Shown here one piece after another: positions 60,901 through 64,000 of a stretch of DNA of 64,000 bases (its first letter is position 1; every line of letters starts with the position of its first letter). The notes under the pieces are model-generated. The model was not told where the DNA came from and made no database searches. It saw nothing but the letters and a program-made list of their open reading frames with translations. The stretch lies in NCBI RefSeq assembly GCF_963662255.1, contig NC_085047.1:89958259-90022258 (forward strand), read 5' to 3'. Origin of the DNA: Cinclus cinclus (Eukaryota > Chordata > Aves > Passeriformes > Cinclidae). A program made the translations under genes and the position numbers.

Positions 60901-63900
60901 TTTTTATCCTGCCAGTGTTTGCCTACTGTATATGTATTTCAGAGAAAGGCAGAAAGAGGAAATTTAACTTCAATGGGGCACAGTAAATACAAACAGGATG
61001 GATCACAGCACAGATAGGGAATTGTTTGGTACTGGGAGATGATATCAAGACCTTTTTTGCATTTTATTAACCCATTGGCAGATACAGAATTGGGCCAGAA
61101 GAAACCTTTGGGTAACAGCTGTTGGTGTCCACCACGCTGAGGAGAGGCCACCATGGGCATGCTGACTCCTGCTGCCCACTCCCATCTGACACCACCACAG
61201 CCTCCTCAGCTGATGGAGCCCAGGCTTTGCTTCTGTCTCCAAGGAGGGGAGGTGCCATGGAGGGAGTCAGCCTGGGTTTCCTGCCCTTTGGCTACCTGAA
61301 TGCTGAGCAGAAATTAAGAGTTTTCAGTTGAGAGCTGAACTCCTCTGGCTTTCTGTTGAGCCTGGGTTCAGCCCTTTAATTAGTGGGAAATAATTGCATG
61401 TGACAGAGGAAGAGGCTGTCAAGTAGTATGGGAAAAATTAATTTTGATTTAGCAGAAGTCATTTTAACCTGAGGTGTAAGAAGTAGGCGCAGATATTTCT
61501 GAAAGCAGGACATGTGGTCTTTTCAGAAACATTCCCGCTTCACTGGAGACGTGTCCTATTTGGACAGTGGTTGAAAGACAGATGAAAGGCTGCTGAGCCT
61601 GACATTTCCCAACAGCTGGCACCACTCCACCTTCCTGCTGCATCAGAGGGGTGGCAGCACCCAGTGAGGTGCAATCTGCCAGGGCACATTTAGGCTGGTG
61701 TTGGACCTGAAGAAGGCTTAGGAAGTGCAAAACCTCGACTTATTTGCTAATCAAAGGATTTAGGTTTAACTTTCTAGAAGAAGTTGGCACAGACTGAGCT
61801 CAGCTCAGCCCCACCAGTATCCAGGAGGAACTGGGCTTCTCAGCTCCTGGACCTCTTTGAAAATCCCAAACTTCCTCTCCCCTCCTGCCCCTGAGGGGCT
61901 GGGACCATCTCAGTGTGCTTACTTGTGACTTATTTCATAATGTAGCAAAATAATAATGATATGGAAGATCTTTTAAACTCACTAAACTCCAACCAATGTA
62001 ACGTGTAGTTTGAAGAGCTGGCAATCATAAATGGTTAACTAACAAGTGTTTACAGCGGATCATGATAGTTACTGGCACTAAGACAAGGGCAGTAAAAAGT
62101 GGATTAGATGAAGATAAATGTGAGACACAGGCAGAAACAAGTACTCTAGCAGATGTGTGTGGAAATTAATGGGGTGGTGATAATAACAAATTCTGATTCG
62201 CCACACAGTAAATGTGTTTCTTGATAATCAGTTTCCAGCAGAATATCAACCGGGCATGCAGGAGACAGAAACCTAAATGGGGTGACATTTCCACATTGCC
62301 AATGCATTGGATGGACAGAGAAAAGCTCAAAAAAAATAGCTGGAAAAGCTGAGTTTGTTATGTCCCCTGCAGTCTTCAAGATTTCATTTTCTGGATCTAT
62401 GACCATTTCTCTTGACAAATAAATCCCCAGAGCTACCAGGGAAAGATTTCTCCCAACTTGAGCTGAAATGTTGGCCATGTTCCAACCACTGCTGCAGATA
62501 TCCTGTCTGATGTGGGGTGGGCAGTCACCACTGACCCCACATGTTTGCTCATCTACCAAACTGGGATGTGAAAGCTCCCACACAGCACAATGCTTTGCCA
62601 GATGTGTTGTTGAACTTCATGTGTTTATGTTTGTGAAGAGAACATAGGATGAAAGGCATTGCAGAAATGCAAGATATGATTTGTTATGATTTAAAAGTCA
62701 TTCTGACTTAGCAATGCTACTTTCAAATATTTGCATCCTGCAGGCATTTCCAGATAAGGACTCAAGCCCAGCTTTTCTATTCCGGTACCAATTTTTTTTT
62801 TTAAAAAAAGCAGAGTGGTTTCCAAGCCATTTGGAAATGGAACTTTGAGCTTGCCTGATGCAGCCTGTGTGACCACAGGGACCAGGCTGTGGTTCCACAG
62901 GCATGGAGGCATGGAAATCGTTCCTGTTCTTGCCTCTGTTCCCCATGTGAACAGACCCTGTATGTCCCCCAGCTTCACCCTGCACACCCATCCTTGCAGC
63001 ATTGCAATGAAGGTAACACAAACAGAGCTGGGACATTTTGCCAGCATGTGTGAAGTTGGGGCTGTAGCAGGGTAGGGAGGGCAGGAGGGCAGGACACCCT
63101 GAGACTGGTGTCACCATGGCAGTAACCTCATCACTGGTACCCAGAATTTCTTCCCACTTAGCTGAAGTGAGGTTTGCATAAACGTGAGAATAAATCCTGT
63201 GGGATGTCTCTGAGCCCCTGCTAAAATCCAGTAATTTGAATAAGTATAGGGGACTAAAGACAAAGACAATGGAATTTACAGATTTCTGTCTTACAGTCTG
63301 AAATAAATATTACATTTTCCATTCCCAGTGGAAGAGTCAAAGTCTTGCTGCTGAGAACACTCTGGCCACATGTGTTGGTGCTCAGATACTCTGGCCCCTG
63401 GCCCCTTTTTCCTGGCTTCCCCACATTCAGCCACATCAGTCCTGGGCCTTGTTGCCTTGGGATCGGTTAGTGAGGGGTCAGCACCTGAGTGCAGTCCCCA
63501 AAAAACCCCAAAAGCAGTGAATGGGGACCTGCTGACTTCAGACTACCAACAATGCAGCCCAATCAAATGCATCTAATTTTCCAGTCACTGCTTCTTGCAC
63601 ACATGACCTGTTAAAAGGATTACATTGAAAGAATTCTCAGAGCTAATCTAGTGATGATATGATGAGAGACAGGAGCTCAAGTATATCTCAGAGGTGACTG
63701 ATCGGGTTTCCTAGGATGTATTATTTATGGGGCCATCTGCTTTAGACAAGCGTTGAAGTCTGAAGGGGAGCAGGGTTTTGATGGAATTCACTCATTTAAT
63801 TGGGACAGGGTGATGGTGGAGGAGACTCTGTGGCTTATCACCACTCTCTCCACCCCACTCCAAAAAAATGATACTGTAGTTATTTATGGAATAAAGCCGG

Positions 63901-64000
63901 CAGCAGGGCACCTCTGTGTCAATGCCTTCAACAAAATGCTGCTGAGCTCTGAGAGCTCACGTGTGTCCTCACAGAAGGGGCCATTCATAGCAAGGTCCAT
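57991..64000. other. Intergenic sequence to window end, no supported gene
   Basis: There are no CR1 copies. An exact octamer ATTTGCAT (POU-factor type) lies at 58939-58946. The largest open frames are on the minus strand at 62146-62583 (145 codons) and 62698-63117 (139 codons), and neither shows a recognisable domain. A T/A run at 62791-62809 is palindromic. No exon of the genes expected downstream of NCK2 in other vertebrates (ECRG4, UXS1) was recognised. Confidence 0.55.

Noticed and set aside
62146..62583. 145-codon minus-strand frame as a gene
   Set aside because: No domain, signal peptide or splice context is visible, and the length is within what chance yields here.

Overview
The window is vertebrate nuclear DNA, almost certainly from a bird. 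Evidence: intron-split coding sequence with canonical GT-AG splice sites, AT-rich introns and intergenic sequence, and CR1-type LINE fragments whose 3' ends carry the CR1 octamer repeat (ATTCTATG/ATTCTGTG). I saw no operons, bacterial promoters, CRISPR arrays or tRNA/rRNA genes. The species cannot be fixed from the sequence alone.

One protein-coding gene is certain: the 3' half of NCK2 on the + strand. NCK2 is an SH3-SH3-SH3-SH2 adaptor that links phosphotyrosine signals to actin regulators. Positions 1-6767 are the intron upstream of its large internal exon. Exon 6768-7489 encodes SH3-2, SH3-3 and the start of the SH2 domain. A 9.3-kb intron follows. The terminal exon begins at 16773, the stop codon ends at 16967, and a roughly 0.9-kb 3'UTR runs to a poly(A) signal at 17861. 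The two exons supply 304 of the 380 residues expected for NCK2. The first 76 residues, including SH3-1, must lie before position 1.

From about 17.9 kb to the end (46 kb) no conserved coding gene is recognisable. Most open frames there are what chance predicts in moderately GC-rich DNA. The region holds three CR1 fragments (28.2-28.8 kb and 56.3-57.4 kb on -, and an older one at 35.5-36.3 kb on +). It also holds a diverged tandem array with telomere-like words (43.4-45.0 kb), an inverted-repeat ancient element (32.0-32.2 kb), a poly(T)/TTTATT footprint resembling a minus-strand retrocopy end (about 40.0 kb) and several microsatellites. Two AT-rich, homeodomain-site-rich stretches (36.6-36.96 kb and 57.56-57.99 kb) look like candidate cis-regulatory elements.

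I found no clearly new biological system. The signals most worth a second look are the diverged 43.4-45.0 kb array, a possible spliced exon with a GC donor just beyond NCK2 (18441-18590), a 3'UTR hairpin, and the two candidate regulatory elements.
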